In this document: piece by piece, positions 1 through 8,841 of the stretch | How positions within the stretch are numbered: position 1 is the stretch's first letter | How the letters are laid out: each line of letters starts with the position of its first letter | DNA from: an uncultured Porphyromonadaceae bacterium | GTDB taxonomy: Bacteria > Bacteroidota > Bacteroidia > Bacteroidales > Muribaculaceae | NCBI GenBank assembly: GCA_946414395.1 | Contig: CAMKOE010000002.1 | Span: forward strand, 85,301 to 149,300 | DNA length: 64,000 nt | Direction: 5' to 3' | Made by a program: the position numbers and the translations under genes | Notes under the pieces: generated by a model | The model's input: the letters and a program-made list of their open reading frames with translations, nothing else | Told to the model about the DNA's origin: nothing | Database searches by the model: none

Positions 1-1343
1 CCCTCAAACGCCGACTCCCCAATGAAAGAAACTGTGGCGGGAATGGTGATGGTGGGCAATTCCTCGCAGTAGTAGAACGCACTTTCACCGATGGAGGTGA
101 GGCTATTGGGCAGCGTGACACTGGCCAACTTATAGCAACTATCGAACACACGGTCCTTAATCACCTTGACCGAGTTGGGGATGACGATGCTCTCGAGACC
201 AGTGCACCAAAAGAATGTCCACTCTCCCATGTCGGTGATGGAATTGGGGATGTCGATTGTGGTCAATCCTGTACAACTGCCAAACGACTCGTTGCCCAGG
301 GCAGTCACGCTGCGGGGTATGGTGGTGGTCATGCAACCTGTTATCAACCTGTTGGCTGCTGTCTCGATAATCGCATTGCAGCCCCCGCGGGAATCGTAAT
401 TGGGATTGCCGCTCTCGACCTTGATGTTCTTGAGTTTCTCACAACCATAGAACGGATTTGCCCCCATGGTGGTGACCGTGCTGGGGATGGTGACGCTCGA
501 CAAGCCGGAGCAGCCTTCATACGCGTAGGACCCGATCGTGGTCAACGTGCTGGGGACGGAGAATGCCGTCAATCCTGTACAGCCGCCAAAGGATCCTTCA
601 CCCAGGCTCGTCACAGTGCTGGGAATGATGGTAGTCATGCAACCTGATATCAACGTGCTGGTTGCCGTCTCGATAATCGCATTGCAGCCCCCGCGGGAAT
701 CAAAATTGGGATTGCCGCTCTGAACCTTGATAGACCTCAAGTTAGAGCAGTAAATGAATGGATTCTTACCCAGGTGGGTGACCGTGCTGGGGATGGTGAC
801 ACTTGACAGTTCATAGCAGTCACCAAAGGCGTACGAGCCGATGGTGGTGACCGACTGTGGAATGCTCACACTCATCAGGCCGCTGCCGCGGAAGGCATTG
901 CTGCCAATGGTGATGAGCGAGTTGGGGAGCGTTATGCTCATCAGATTACTGCATTCACCGAACGCAAAAACGCCGATGCTGGTGAGCGAACTGGGAAGTG
1001 ACACACTATACAGGTTGGAGCACATCAAGAAGGCAGATTCCCCAATGCTGGTGACCATGGACCCGACAGTCACCTTCTGCAGGTATTCGCAGAAGACAAA
1101 CGCCATCTCGCCGATGCTGGTGACGTTATAACTTGTCCCATTGTAGGAGACCATGCGCGGGATGGTGACGTTGCCCGAATAACCGCCCGAGTAAGGACTA
1201 TCACCCTTATAGGTGACAGCCACCTCGTTGCTACTGGTGATATTGTAGTACACACCACCCACGGCAAAATCGTGAGCCTGGGCCAGCGCTGGTGAGAGAA
1301 TCGCCATCATGGCGAGAGCAAGGGAGTACAAGAGATTTTTCAT
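1..1343 (-). CDS. BspA-type leucine-rich-repeat surface protein, C-terminus outside the window
   Basis: The minus-strand frame is open from an ATG at 1343 to the window edge (about 447 codons). It begins with a signal peptide (MKNLLYSLALAMMAILSP, then ALAQA as the likely cleavage region), so the mature protein is exported. The rest is a run of BspA/LRR_5 repeats of about 23 residues with the pattern SVTIPSTVTSIGxxAFxxC. Two blocks carry the variant GCNAIIETA, also seen in the BspA gene near 29-57 kb. Such proteins are surface or secreted adhesin-like scaffolds; no enzyme motif is visible. A -7 box lies 44 bp upstream of the ATG. The C-terminal anchoring or sorting signal cannot be seen. Confidence 0.88.
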   Translation of the reverse strand, partial: MKNLLYSLALAMMAILSPALAQAHDFAVGGVYYNITSSNEVAVTYKGDSPYSGGYSGNVTIPRMVSYNGTSYNVTSIGEMAFVFCEYLQKVTVGSMVTSIGESAFLMCSNLYSVSLPSSLTSIGVFAFGECSNLMSITLPNSLITIGSNAFRGSGLMSVSIPQSVTTIGSYAFGDCYELSSVTIPSTVTHLGKNPFIYCSNLRSIKVQSGNPNFDSRGGCNAIIETATSTLISGCMTTIIPSTVTSLGEGSFGGCTGLTAFSVPSTLTTIGSYAYEGCSGLSSVTIPSTVTTMGANPFYGCEKLKNIKVESGNPNYDSRGGCNAIIETAANRLITGCMTTTIPRSVTALGNESFGSCTGLTTIDIPNSITDMGEWTFFWCTGLESIVIPNSVKVIKDRVFDSCYKLASVTLPNSLTSIGESAFYYCEELPTITIPATVSFIGESAFE

Positions 1344-1386
1344 AATAGATAAGATTATAGTGATTGAACATTTGGTTTTTTCACTC

Positions 1387-1395
1387 GCAAAGATA
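1387..1395 (-). promoter_or_regulatory. -7 promoter box of the BspA-type gene
   Basis: The minus strand reads TATCTTTGC, a perfect match to the Bacteroidetes -7 consensus TAnnTTTG. It predicts a leader of about 35-40 nt before the ATG at 1343. Confidence 0.65.
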
Positions 1396-1526
1396 CAGAA
1401 AGAATGTATAAAAAACAATAGTATTGTTATATTTTTTCCTATTAATCACTGATGACAGGCACCTACCATCCTAGTTGACAGGCATCTATAGATTCCAATC
1501 CTGTCGTCGAGCCATTCTGTGTGTCT

Positions 1527-2237
1527 CTATTTCATGACGGGGAAGCGGAACTGGCGCAACTGGCGTTCCAGATCGCGCTCGTGGCCGCCGGTGTAGCGGT
1601 TGACCAGGGCATGGAACTCGGGCGAGTGGTTCATGTGGGTGAGGTGGGCCAACTCGTGGCAGATGATATAGCGGATGAGCCCTTCGGGCATGAACATGAG
1701 GTTGCGGGAGAGTTGGATGACCTTTTTACTGGTGCAATGTCCCAGTTTGCGCATGCCGCGGCCTATCTCAAAGCCTGCAGGCTGCAATCCTAACTCACTG
1801 GCCACCTGACGGGCCAGCGGCAACAGCACGGCACGGGCCTGAACGTCCATCGCACGGCCGATGACGCTCGAAATCGTGCGTTTGACGCCATCGTCGGTCA
1901 GGTCGGCACTCTCGTGAACCTGCAAGTGCAGGGTGTCGCCCTCCCAGTGGTTGAGGATGTAACCCGGCATGCGGCTCTGGGACCCGATGACGACGCGGCA
2001 CTTGTAGCACTCGATGGTCTGGCCCACGTGGAATGTGACTGACTGGGGGCGCGGCAACTGGCGCAGCCGTTCCCGGTCAAGGTTCACCACCCGCTGCAAC
2101 TCGGCCACGCTGATGCCCAGCGGCGCACGCATGAGCAGATGCCCATCGGTATGATAAGTGAACCGCACCGAGGTCATGCCCCGGCGCAGTTCCACATATA
2201 TCTTCCCGAACTCACGGTCCTCGATATACCCCTTCAT
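1527..2237 (-). CDS. YgjP-family zinc metallopeptidase-like protein (DUF45)
   Basis: 236 aa, about the normal length for the YgjP/DUF45 family (often annotated M48-like metal-dependent hydrolase). Near residue 190 it has the zinc motif HELAHLTHMNHSPEFH: HExxH plus a downstream His that probably completes metal binding. The N-terminal half resembles the beta-rich part of the family (VRFTYHTDGHLLMRAPLGIS). There is no signal peptide, so it is probably cytoplasmic. Substrate and role are unknown for the family. The gene stands alone downstream of trpS, with a 284-bp spacer between them. Confidence 0.85.
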   Translation of the reverse strand: MKGYIEDREFGKIYVELRRGMTSVRFTYHTDGHLLMRAPLGISVAELQRVVNLDRERLRQLPRPQSVTFHVGQTIECYKCRVVIGSQSRMPGYILNHWEGDTLHLQVHESADLTDDGVKRTISSVIGRAMDVQARAVLLPLARQVASELGLQPAGFEIGRGMRKLGHCTSKKVIQLSRNLMFMPEGLIRYIICHELAHLTHMNHSPEFHALVNRYTGGHERDLERQLRQFRFPVMK

Positions 2238-2251
2238 GGCTTTTTCATGTC

Positions 2252-2512
2252 AAACAACTTGAACAATATTGAACAACTCAAACAACAAAACAAATTTAGG
2301 GATTGATATCGCAGTTGGCCCTAAAAGTTTCTTAATGCTAATTTCGCTAAGGAAACGTATTTCACTAAAAATATATTTAAAACTATTCGTGATTAATACT
2401 ATTAATTCGTGAAAATAGCATTAGCCCCGCAGGGTTCGGGCCAACATCCATATCATTGCCATTATTTAATCATTTAAGTTGTTAATACTGTTTCTTGTTG
2501 TTCAGGTTGTTT
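2252..2512. repeat. Spacer with a distant 15-bp inverted repeat
   Basis: The spacer between trpS and the YgjP gene holds AAACAACTTGAACAA (2252-2266) and its near-perfect reverse complement TTGTTCAGGTTGTTT (2498-2512, one mismatch). Further inside, AATGCTAATTTC pairs with GAAAATAGCATT. No ORF is credible. The whole could fold into one large structure in the trpS transcript. A similar AACAACT-rich stem forms the terminator near 28.85 kb. Confidence 0.4.
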
Positions 2513-2521
2513 GACGGAGTG

Positions 2522-3598
2522 TCAGAACCGGGTGATGCCCATGATTTCACGCACGTCGGCCAGGGTCTTGCTGGCGCGGGCGCGGGCACGCTCGGCACCC
2601 ATCTCCAGGACGCGGTGCAGGTAGGCATCGTCGTTCTCGATGTCGATGATGCGCTCGCGGATGGGGGTGGTGAGGGCCACAATGTCCTCGGCAATCTCCT
2701 TCTTGAGGTCGCCGTAGCGGATTGAGCAGTTGTTATAGGCCTCGGTGAAATACTCCACCTTGTCGGGGGTGCCGACGAGTTTGAGGATGGTGAAGAGGTT
2801 CTGCACGGCTTCGGCCATGGGCTGATTGGGCTCGGTGGGGCCACCATCGGTCACGGCGCGCATCACCTTCTTGCGGATGACCTTCTCCTCATCGACCAGA
2901 TAGATGCAGTTGCCCTCGCTCTTGCCCATCTTGCCGCTGCCGTCCAGGCCGGGCACCTTGACAGGCGCGCTGCCAAAGTTGAAGTTCTGCGGCTCCTTGA
3001 AGTAGTCGGTCTTGTAGAACGAGTTGAAGCGGCGTGCAAAGCGGCGCGTCAACTCCAGGTGCTGCTCCTGGTCCTTGCCAACGGGCACGAAGTCGGCACG
3101 CTGGATGAGGATATCGACGGCCATCAGGGTGGGATAGGTCAACAGGCCGGCATTCACGCGCTTGTTGGTGCTGGCGCCGATGATCTCCTTGGCCACGTCC
3201 TCGTCGTCATCGCCCTGATTGGGGGCGGTGATGCCCAGGGCCTTACGGGCCTTGTCCTTGAAGGCGGCCGTGCGCATCAGTTCGCCGATGCCCACGTGCA
3301 TGTTGAGCAACAGGTACATCTCGCTCACCTCGGGCACGTCACTCTGTACAAAGATGGTCGATTTCTCGGGATCCAGGCCCGCGGCCAGGTATTCGGCCAG
3401 AATGTGGCGCACGTTGGTGTGCAACTCTTTGGGGTCGGGGTTGGTCGTGAGGGCATGCAGGTCGGCAATGAAGTAGTAACTGTCGTACTGGCCTTCGTTC
3501 TGCATCTTCACAAAGTTACTCAAGGCGCCCAGGTAGTTACCCAGATGCAATTGCCCGGTGGGGCGTATTCCGCTCAAAACAATCTTCTTGTTATCCAT
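2522..3598 (-). CDS. trpS: Tryptophanyl-tRNA synthetase
   Basis: 358 aa, typical for a bacterial TrpRS. It charges tRNA-Trp with tryptophan in the cytoplasm. The class I signatures are clear: GIRPTGQLHLGNYLGAL near residue 11 (HIGH equivalent) and GKMGKSEGN (KMSKS equivalent) near residue 222. The ATG at 3598 is 33 bp from a -7 box and is divergent from the kinase gene. Nothing is missing. Confidence 0.97.
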   Translation of the reverse strand: MDNKKIVLSGIRPTGQLHLGNYLGALSNFVKMQNEGQYDSYYFIADLHALTTNPDPKELHTNVRHILAEYLAAGLDPEKSTIFVQSDVPEVSEMYLLLNMHVGIGELMRTAAFKDKARKALGITAPNQGDDDEDVAKEIIGASTNKRVNAGLLTYPTLMAVDILIQRADFVPVGKDQEQHLELTRRFARRFNSFYKTDYFKEPQNFNFGSAPVKVPGLDGSGKMGKSEGNCIYLVDEEKVIRKKVMRAVTDGGPTEPNQPMAEAVQNLFTILKLVGTPDKVEYFTEAYNNCSIRYGDLKKEIAEDIVALTTPIRERIIDIENDDAYLHRVLEMGAERARARASKTLADVREIMGITRF

Positions 3599-3631
3599 AT
3601 TCTGATTCTTGCAATTTTATTTTACCGAATT

Positions 3632-3640
3632 GCAAAGGTA
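3632..3640 (-). promoter_or_regulatory. -7 promoter box of trpS
   Basis: The minus strand reads TACCTTTGC, a consensus Bacteroidetes -7 box placed for a leader of about 30 nt before trpS. It lies 28 bp from the divergent kinase promoter. Confidence 0.65.
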
Positions 3641-3668
3641 ATCATTTTTTTTAAATCAGGAAAAAGTG

Positions 3669-3677
3669 TATCTTTGC
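3669..3677 (+). promoter_or_regulatory. -7 promoter box of the Ser/Thr kinase gene
   Basis: The plus strand reads TATCTTTGC. It predicts transcription starting about 25 nt before the ATG at 3707, which argues against the longer open frame that extends upstream through trpS. Confidence 0.65.
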
Positions 3678-3706
3678 ATTGTGTTAAAAACTATACCATT
3701 GCGACA

Positions 3707-5158
3707 ATGACAACCGACTCGGGATGGGACAACGAGATGAAAACGGTTGATGTGGGTTACAACTTTACCGACATCACACCGCTGGGTGGGCACCAGCATG
3801 GCTACTGCGATGTGTACCGTGCCCGCCGTTACGGCAAGTGGCATGTCCTGAAGGCCTTGAAGCCGCAATACCGCGACACTCCCGCCTGCCAGGCCATGCT
3901 GCACAAGGAGTTTGACATCGGTTTCCAGTTGTCTCATCCTGGCATCGCCAGCACGCTGGGGCTGGAGCATGTCGATTCCCTGGGTGAATGCATTATCGAG
4001 GAATGGGTGGACGGCGTGAGGCTGGACGAGTTGATCGCTCGTGACGATTTCACCGCCGCCAAGGCGCGAGACATTATCAAGCAATTGTGCGAAGTGTTGA
4101 AATACATCCACACCCGTCAGGTGACTCACCGCGACCTCAAGCCCAGCAACATCCTCATCACGGCCGACGGCAACAGGGTAAAGGTGATTGACTTCGGCGT
4201 GAGCGACACCGCCAGCCACGCCATCTTTAAGGGGCCTGCCGGCACTCTGGACTATACCGCGCCCGAATTGCTGGCTGGCGAAGCGGCCGACTCGCGTGCC
4301 GACCTCTACTCCCTGGGCATCATCATCAACCTGATGAACAACGCCTTGCCTCGTGTTGATCGGCAGTTATCCAAGATTGCCCAATGGTGCAGTCAAGCCA
4401 ATCGAGACCAGCGCCCAGCAGATGCCAGCAAGGTGCTGGACGCACTCCAGCGCCCCACTAAGTCGGTCCGCTATCTTTTCATTGCCACCGCCACATTAGC
4501 CACCTTGCTGATAGCCACAGCCATAGCGATGGTCATCAAGTTTGGCCTACCTTGGCAACAGGTTCCTGCCGAAGTGCCCGCCAACGACACCACAGCACGG
4601 GTGGCAACCGCCACAGTTGACACCACTGTGGCCAATACCACCCGTGCTGATGCAGATGTCAGCACAACCGATGCCACCAACGACGCAGCAGGAACTGTCG
4701 CTCAACCTCAGTCTGTCCAGCCACCTCAGACGGCCCCGCCGGCCCAATCAGCCCAACCGCCTGCCCAAGAAGAATCCCCCGACAAGTTGCCGCCCTTAGT
4801 GCGCCAGAAATTCCTTGCCAAGGCCGCCAGCGTGGGGATGCTCGGGGCCATTAACGCCAAGGGGAGTCTTGACGAGACTCTCAGACTTCAAGGTAAGGAA
4901 GCCTTTGACCGCTATATTACCGAGTTTTTGAAAGAAAGAATCGAGGGCGAACTCGTTTATGAGGCTAACAACATGTTCATCAATGATCTGGGACATAACA
5001 AGGCCATGCGTGAGTTCCTGCTCACACCCGAGGGGCACCGCATGTTGAGCGCAGGGCGCAAGGTGGCCTTTGAGTATGCTCAAGACAGGCTACATCAACT
5101 TTACCCCGATCTGGACATCCCACCCTTCACCTTCAACAAAACCGAATGGTTCGATTAA
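3707..5158 (+). CDS. Membrane-anchored Hanks-type Ser/Thr protein kinase
   Basis: 483 aa from the ATG at 3707. The frame is open further upstream, but that stretch lies antisense to trpS and before the promoter. The kinase domain covers about residues 20-235: VLK lysine near 49, catalytic loop HRDLKPSN near 141, DFGV near 162, and APE later. One membrane helix follows (about 256-278, YLFIATATLATLLIATAIAM), then a Thr/Ala/Pro/Gln-rich linker and a C-terminal domain of about 130 residues that I do not recognise and that would face the periplasm. The topology is that of a receptor-like kinase. The glycine-rich loop is degenerate (LGGHQHGYCDV). It is convergent with the ACP-fusion operon; no target is evident. 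Confidence 0.88.
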   Translation: MTTDSGWDNEMKTVDVGYNFTDITPLGGHQHGYCDVYRARRYGKWHVLKALKPQYRDTPACQAMLHKEFDIGFQLSHPGIASTLGLEHVDSLGECIIEEWVDGVRLDELIARDDFTAAKARDIIKQLCEVLKYIHTRQVTHRDLKPSNILITADGNRVKVIDFGVSDTASHAIFKGPAGTLDYTAPELLAGEAADSRADLYSLGIIINLMNNALPRVDRQLSKIAQWCSQANRDQRPADASKVLDALQRPTKSVRYLFIATATLATLLIATAIAMVIKFGLPWQQVPAEVPANDTTARVATATVDTTVANTTRADADVSTTDATNDAAGTVAQPQSVQPPQTAPPAQSAQPPAQEESPDKLPPLVRQKFLAKAASVGMLGAINAKGSLDETLRLQGKEAFDRYITEFLKERIEGELVYEANNMFINDLGHNKAMREFLLTPEGHRMLSAGRKVAFEYAQDRLHQLYPDLDIPPFTFNKTEWFD

Positions 5159-5168
5159 CGCCCCAAAA

Positions 5169-5189
5169 AATCAAGCCATTGACTTGATT
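5169..5189 (-). terminator. Intrinsic terminator of the ACP-fusion operon
   Basis: The perfect stem AATCAAG / CTTGATT with a 7-nt loop is followed on the minus strand by TTTTTT (complement of 5165-5170). It lies just after the stop of the minus-strand gene ending at 5207, at a convergent junction. Confidence 0.6.
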
Positions 5190-5206
5190 ATCGCTAACAA
5201 TCCCGC

Positions 5207-6007
5207 TTAGGATGTATAGACGTCAACTAACCTAATGGCTTCTTGAACGGTAGAGATACTTTCAGCAACGTCGTCAGGAATCTCTATGCCAAAATGGCTC
5301 TCAAACCGCATTACCAATTCAACCAAGTCAAGGCTATCAGCGCCCAAGTCTTCAATAAATCTTTTCTCAGGCCTCACATTACTGATGCTAACACCCAATG
5401 TATCAGCAATAATACGTCTGGCTACTTCAGCATTACTGCTACTGCCGGATGAAGAACCGCTCAGAGTGCGACTGGGAGAGCCGCCCGACATAACCGCTTT
5501 GAAGCCATCCTCGGTAACGTCGCCATAATCCAAGACTTGCTTCAATATAGAGAGATAACTATAGGCTGCTGTATAAAGTGCAGTTCTGTTAATGGCGGGA
5601 CCTGCAACGGCACCAGCGACTTGACCAATGACAGGTATTTTATTCACAACAGCAGTTGCGGCAAATGCAAGTCCATTAGAGGCCAAGTTCCCGACAATTC
5701 CACTAGCCACACTCTTCAAGAAATTATCAGAGAATGACACACCTATCACCTTGTTGATGTCATAATACATCTTCCAGGTCGATGCTATGATGGCTCCACC
5801 CGATGCCAGTTCACCACCCGGGATAGCGCTGGCCACGCCAGCCCAACTAACCACCGTGGCATGGCTCTTGACCTTGTCGATAATTTCCTGTGCCAGGAAA
5901 TTAGATGCTTGATCATCTACATACCCTCTTGATTTCTTGAGAACCGGATGATTTTTCTTATAGAGCAAATCACCGATCTCGTATGCTATATTTTCAAATA
6001 GTTGCAT
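5207..6007 (-). CDS. DUF697-like membrane protein fused to an acyl carrier protein domain
   Basis: 266 aa in two parts. Residues about 25-170 are a hydrophobic, glycine-rich region like DUF697 ([32 protein letters not shown]), probably membrane-associated. After a Ser/Gly-rich linker, residues about 190-266 form an acyl carrier protein domain with the phosphopantetheine site [10 protein letters not shown], followed by [12 protein letters not shown]. The serine in DSL should carry the prosthetic group. The 181-aa gene at 6440-6985 is a paralogue of the membrane part without the ACP. An ACP tethered to such a domain is unusual. A role in acyl transfer at the membrane is inference; no acyltransferase or synthase is adjacent. 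Confidence 0.75.
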   Translation of the reverse strand: MQLFENIAYEIGDLLYKKNHPVLKKSRGYVDDQASNFLAQEIIDKVKSHATVVSWAGVASAIPGGELASGGAIIASTWKMYYDINKVIGVSFSDNFLKSVASGIVGNLASNGLAFAATAVVNKIPVIGQVAGAVAGPAINRTALYTAAYSYLSILKQVLDYGDVTEDGFKAVMSGGSPSRTLSGSSSGSSSNAEVARRIIADTLGVSISNVRPEKRFIEDLGADSLDLVELVMRFESHFGIEIPDDVAESISTVQEAIRLVDVYTS

Positions 6008-6164
6008 TCTGTGTCAGTTTTTACAATTGATCGATTTTAAAACATTTTTCCATGAAGGTAGAACACAGTCTAATCGGTGGTGGAGTGTGATATTGAACAT
6101 TCCACCACCGAGAACTCCGAACACTGTTGTGTTTAAGATCAGTAGTGTTGGGAAAAAAGTCGCA

Positions 6165-6389
6165 CTACCATGTGTGCCCACATTTATTGCAATGATATTC
6201 AGGTTCTTCTCCAGCAGAGCCTAGCAAAGCGCCAATGCCAGCACCGATTGCAGCACCAATTGGCCCGCCTAGGGCCATTCCTGCTGCCGCACCACCCCAA
6301 GCGCCATGGGCCTTGTGGGAACCACCTTTTGATGAAAATAACCTTGATGAATCTACATCAGAGGAACCACATTTTGGACAAGTTGCCAT
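6165..6389 (-). CDS. Small zinc-ribbon protein with an internal glycine zipper
   Basis: 74 aa. It starts with CPKC and ends with CNKC, a four-cysteine zinc ribbon split by a hydrophobic glycine-zipper segment (GMALGGPIGAAIGAGIGALL). The middle could insert in a membrane or self-associate. It lies between the two DUF697-like paralogues in the same orientation, so it is probably part of the same operon. Function unknown. Confidence 0.7.
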   Translation of the reverse strand: MATCPKCGSSDVDSSRLFSSKGGSHKAHGAWGGAAAGMALGGPIGAAIGAGIGALLGSAGEEPEYHCNKCGHTW

Positions 6390-6439
6390 AATTATAAGAT
6401 TTTAAAGATGTTAATAATTAAAGAGTATTATATAGATGA

Positions 6440-6985
6440 TTAGTAGTCCTTTTTGGCCTGATCAATGAAGCGCTTGATGAATCCTTTATCACCCAGCACT
6501 TGGTCTATTGCGGCCTTGAGGTCAGAGCCCGTGATGCTTGTCCCGCCACTGCGACCTGCGGCAAAAGACAGCGCTTTCAGGTAAACATATCCTGAAGCCA
6601 ATGTCAAAGCATATTGGGCGGCACTCATGACAACAGCGCCACCTATTGAGCCGATGACGGGAATGAATTTCAGTGCGCTAGCCACACCCGAGATGGCAAT
6701 ATACCCCGCGAGATTGGTCGCTACACCAGAGCCGATCGACTTGATGATATTCTCGGCAAAGGGGAGATTGATCTTGTTATTGATGCGGATATACATTCCC
6801 CAGATGCTTGCCGCTCCTGCTGCAAGATCGGCCCCTGGAACTGGTATCCACGACGAGGCCACGGCAAGTTTGCTATGAGTCTTGACCACATCGACTATCT
6901 CCTTGGGCAGCAGGTTGTCGGCCTGTTTATCAAGTTGCTCCACAACTTCCTTGGCGACGTGGAGTAATTCGTGATCTATATTCAT
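6440..6985 (-). CDS. DUF697-like hydrophobic protein, paralogue of the ACP-fusion protein
   Basis: 181 aa. The order of motifs matches the N-terminal part of the 5207-6007 product: LPKEIVDVVKTHSKLAVASS, then PGADLAAGAASIWGMY, then KFIPVIGSIGGAV. It has no ACP domain and ends in a short charged tail. Two or three hydrophobic segments suggest membrane association. It is 11 bp from the gene upstream and 50 bp from the zinc-ribbon gene. Function unknown; it could form a heteromer with the ACP-bearing paralogue. Confidence 0.7.
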   Translation of the reverse strand: MNIDHELLHVAKEVVEQLDKQADNLLPKEIVDVVKTHSKLAVASSWIPVPGADLAAGAASIWGMYIRINNKINLPFAENIIKSIGSGVATNLAGYIAISGVASALKFIPVIGSIGGAVVMSAAQYALTLASGYVYLKALSFAAGRSGGTSITGSDLKAAIDQVLGDKGFIKRFIDQAKKDY

Positions 6986-6996
6986 AATTAATGATT

Positions 6997-7218
6997 TCAG
7001 TTGATTCGTTCCACGTCGAGGTAAGCCATGTTGAGGGCGCCGGCGCGGCGGATGTCGATACCGTAGATGCGCATGAAGGCGTCGGCAACGGGTTGGCCAC
7101 CGTTAGTTAACACAGGGTTGCTCATCGATTGGGTAACCACTTCGACAGACATGCCGGGCTCGATGCGTATGCCGTTGGCATTCTTCATTTGCTTGGTTGT
7201 GATGATAAATCTTGGCAT
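6997..7218 (-). CDS. Small conserved-looking protein, first gene of the ACP-fusion operon
   Basis: 73 aa from the ATG at 7218 (MPRFIITTKQMKNANGIRIE). A longer frame to 7299 would include the promoter, so I reject that start. It has no signal peptide or membrane helix. The text GMSVEVVTQSMSNPV suggests a small beta-rich domain. It is the first of four minus-strand genes down to 5207. I do not recognise the family. Confidence 0.6.
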   Translation of the reverse strand: MPRFIITTKQMKNANGIRIEPGMSVEVVTQSMSNPVLTNGGQPVADAFMRIYGIDIRRAGALNMAYLDVERIN

Positions 7219-7263
7219 AGTCAGTAATAATTTAATTGTATAAGGCTTTAAGAATATTTGGTT

Positions 7264-7272
7264 GCAAATATA
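7264..7272 (-). promoter_or_regulatory. -7 promoter box of the four-gene ACP-fusion operon
   Basis: The minus strand reads TATATTTGC, matching TAnnTTTG, about 46 bp before the ATG at 7218. Confidence 0.6.
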
Positions 7273-7359
7273 GACGTTTGACATGGTAAAATATGGCATT
7301 GTGTTGGTTCAAGTTGGTTCACGGAATGCAAGAATAATAAAAGAATTTAAATAATGTTG

Positions 7360-7368
7360 TAAATTTGC
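7360..7368 (+). promoter_or_regulatory. -7 box almost touching the start codon of the 7374 gene
   Basis: The plus strand reads TAAATTTGC and ends only 5 bp before the ATG at 7374. With the usual spacing, transcription would begin at or within a few bases of the A of the ATG, so the mRNA may be leaderless. Confidence 0.5.
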
Positions 7369-7373
7369 GCCCA

Positions 7374-7946
7374 ATGAATATTACCGACCACGAAATAAAA
7401 GATTTGATAAAGATGGTGGAGACTAAACTGGGCAGGCCACTTGCAGCGCCTGTGGATTTTAGTCTCCTGTCACTCGAGATAGAAAAGACGCTTAACGAGA
7501 CAATCAGCATATCAACCATCAAGCGACTGGTGGGCTATGTCAACGATGAGCACAGGCCCAGCGTCACGACATTGAATCTGCTGTCACGATATGTGGGTTT
7601 CAAGAACTGGCAAACCCTGCAACTTCATCTTGATGACACGACATCGGGGTCACTCAGTGAGGATATCATTCAGTCCAGCAGTCTGGCTGTCGGTGATGAG
7701 TTGGAAATGGAATGGCTGCCCGACCGTTATTGCCATGTCAGATTCGTGGGTAATAACCGGTTTGAAGTGATTGATGTGAGGGGCAGCAAGCACCTGCAAG
7801 TAGGTGACACGTTCGAGACGCTTGTCCTGTGCCTTGGACAGCCGGTCATGGGGACCAACCACATTCACGGCGATGAGCGACGCCCCATCTACATCATCGG
7901 GCGCCGTCACGGCCTGTCGGCCCTAAGGAAAATCAAAGAAACATAA
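7374..7946 (+). CDS. Uncharacterised protein with a helical N-terminal domain, possibly DNA-binding
   Basis: 190 aa from the ATG at 7374; a TTG start at 7365 would overlap the promoter box. Residues 1-85 are helical (NETISISTIKRLVGYVNDEHRPSVTTLNLLSRYVGF) and look like a helix-turn-helix module common in Bacteroidetes hypothetical proteins. The C-terminal half is beta-rich (SLAVGDELEMEWLPDRYCHV), possibly a sensing domain. It is divergent from the ACP-fusion operon across 155 bp, so it could regulate that operon; this is inference from position only. Confidence 0.6.
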   Translation: MNITDHEIKDLIKMVETKLGRPLAAPVDFSLLSLEIEKTLNETISISTIKRLVGYVNDEHRPSVTTLNLLSRYVGFKNWQTLQLHLDDTTSGSLSEDIIQSSSLAVGDELEMEWLPDRYCHVRFVGNNRFEVIDVRGSKHLQVGDTFETLVLCLGQPVMGTNHIHGDERRPIYIIGRRHGLSALRKIKET

Positions 7947-7956
7947 TTCACCCCTC

Positions 7957-8757
7957 TCACTCGACCATGGCGAGCAAGTCGCCGGCAATGCCGGGGCAGG
8001 CTGCCAGGATGCAGATGCCGTGGTCGTTGCGGTAGCGCTTGACGATGGCCCCGGCCTCAAGGGCAATGAGTTCGCCCGCACAGGCATCCCACTCCTTGAG
8101 ATTCAACTCCCAGTAACCATCCAGCCATCCGGCGGCGACATAGCACAGGTCCATCGCTGCCGAGCCGAGGCGGCGGATTCCCCTCACGCGCGGCATGACC
8201 TGGGCAAAACGGTCCAGGTTGTTGTCGGGATTGGTGGCCTTGTCATAGGGGAAACCTGTCGAGATGACAGAGCGCTGCAACTCGGTCGTGGATTTCGCCT
8301 CCAGCCGCCCGTAGGGGCCTACTGCGCCCTTGCCCTTGACGGCACAAAATTCCTCACCGAGTGTGGGGGCATAGACATATCCCATGTGTGTAACGCCATC
8401 GACCTTGAGCCCGATGGAGATGCAGTAGCAGGCCAAGCCTGCACTGTAATTGACCGTCCCGTCCAGCGGATCGATGACCCACTGATAACGGGCCTGGCGG
8501 TGGTCGTCGCCGCTCTCCTCGCTCAGGATCGCATGATCGGGGTATCGGGAGTGCAGCATGTCGATAATGACGCATTCGCTGCCCTTGTCGGCCTCGGTCA
8601 CAATATCATAGGCGCTACCCTTATCCTCGATATTCAAGTCACGGCGGCGGAAGTAGGCTCTCAATACCTCGCCCGCCTCATGGCCCATCTCCCGTGCACA
8701 CTCCAGCCAATCCTTTTCCTGGCTGGTCAACGGCTCTCTAAACATGTTTTTCATCAT
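7957..8757 (-). CDS. Inositol monophosphatase family protein (SuhB/CysQ-like)
   Basis: 266 aa. It has the metal-binding signatures of Mg-dependent, lithium-sensitive phosphatases: SEESGDD near residue 80, WVIDPLDGTVNY near 98, and WDACAGELIALEAGA near 223. Substrates in the family include inositol monophosphate and PAP; the sequence does not settle which applies. The start at 8757 is supported by an unusually strong Shine-Dalgarno (AAGGAGG, 7 nt before ATG). The Lrp regulator gene lies upstream behind a terminator. Confidence 0.88.
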   Translation of the reverse strand: MMKNMFREPLTSQEKDWLECAREMGHEAGEVLRAYFRRRDLNIEDKGSAYDIVTEADKGSECVIIDMLHSRYPDHAILSEESGDDHRQARYQWVIDPLDGTVNYSAGLACYCISIGLKVDGVTHMGYVYAPTLGEEFCAVKGKGAVGPYGRLEAKSTTELQRSVISTGFPYDKATNPDNNLDRFAQVMPRVRGIRRLGSAAMDLCYVAAGWLDGYWELNLKEWDACAGELIALEAGAIVKRYRNDHGICILAACPGIAGDLLAMVE

Positions 8758-8803
8758 CGTTTTACCTCCTTATCATTTTAATGAAACCTTGAAACAATCT
8801 GCC

Positions 8804-8831
8804 AAAAAAAGGGGGCGATTACCACGCCCCC
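8804..8831 (-). terminator. Intrinsic terminator of the Lrp-family gene
   Basis: A GGGGGCG / CGCCCCC stem with a 7-nt loop is followed on the minus strand by seven T (complement of 8804-8810). It lies just after the Lrp-type gene and before the phosphatase gene. Confidence 0.8.
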
Positions 8832-8841
8832 CCTGTGAAAA

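Noticed and set aside
3059..3706. Open frame extending the kinase gene 216 codons upstream
   Set aside because: It is antisense to trpS, and a consensus promoter box lies at 3669-3677; the kinase fold begins after the ATG at 3707.
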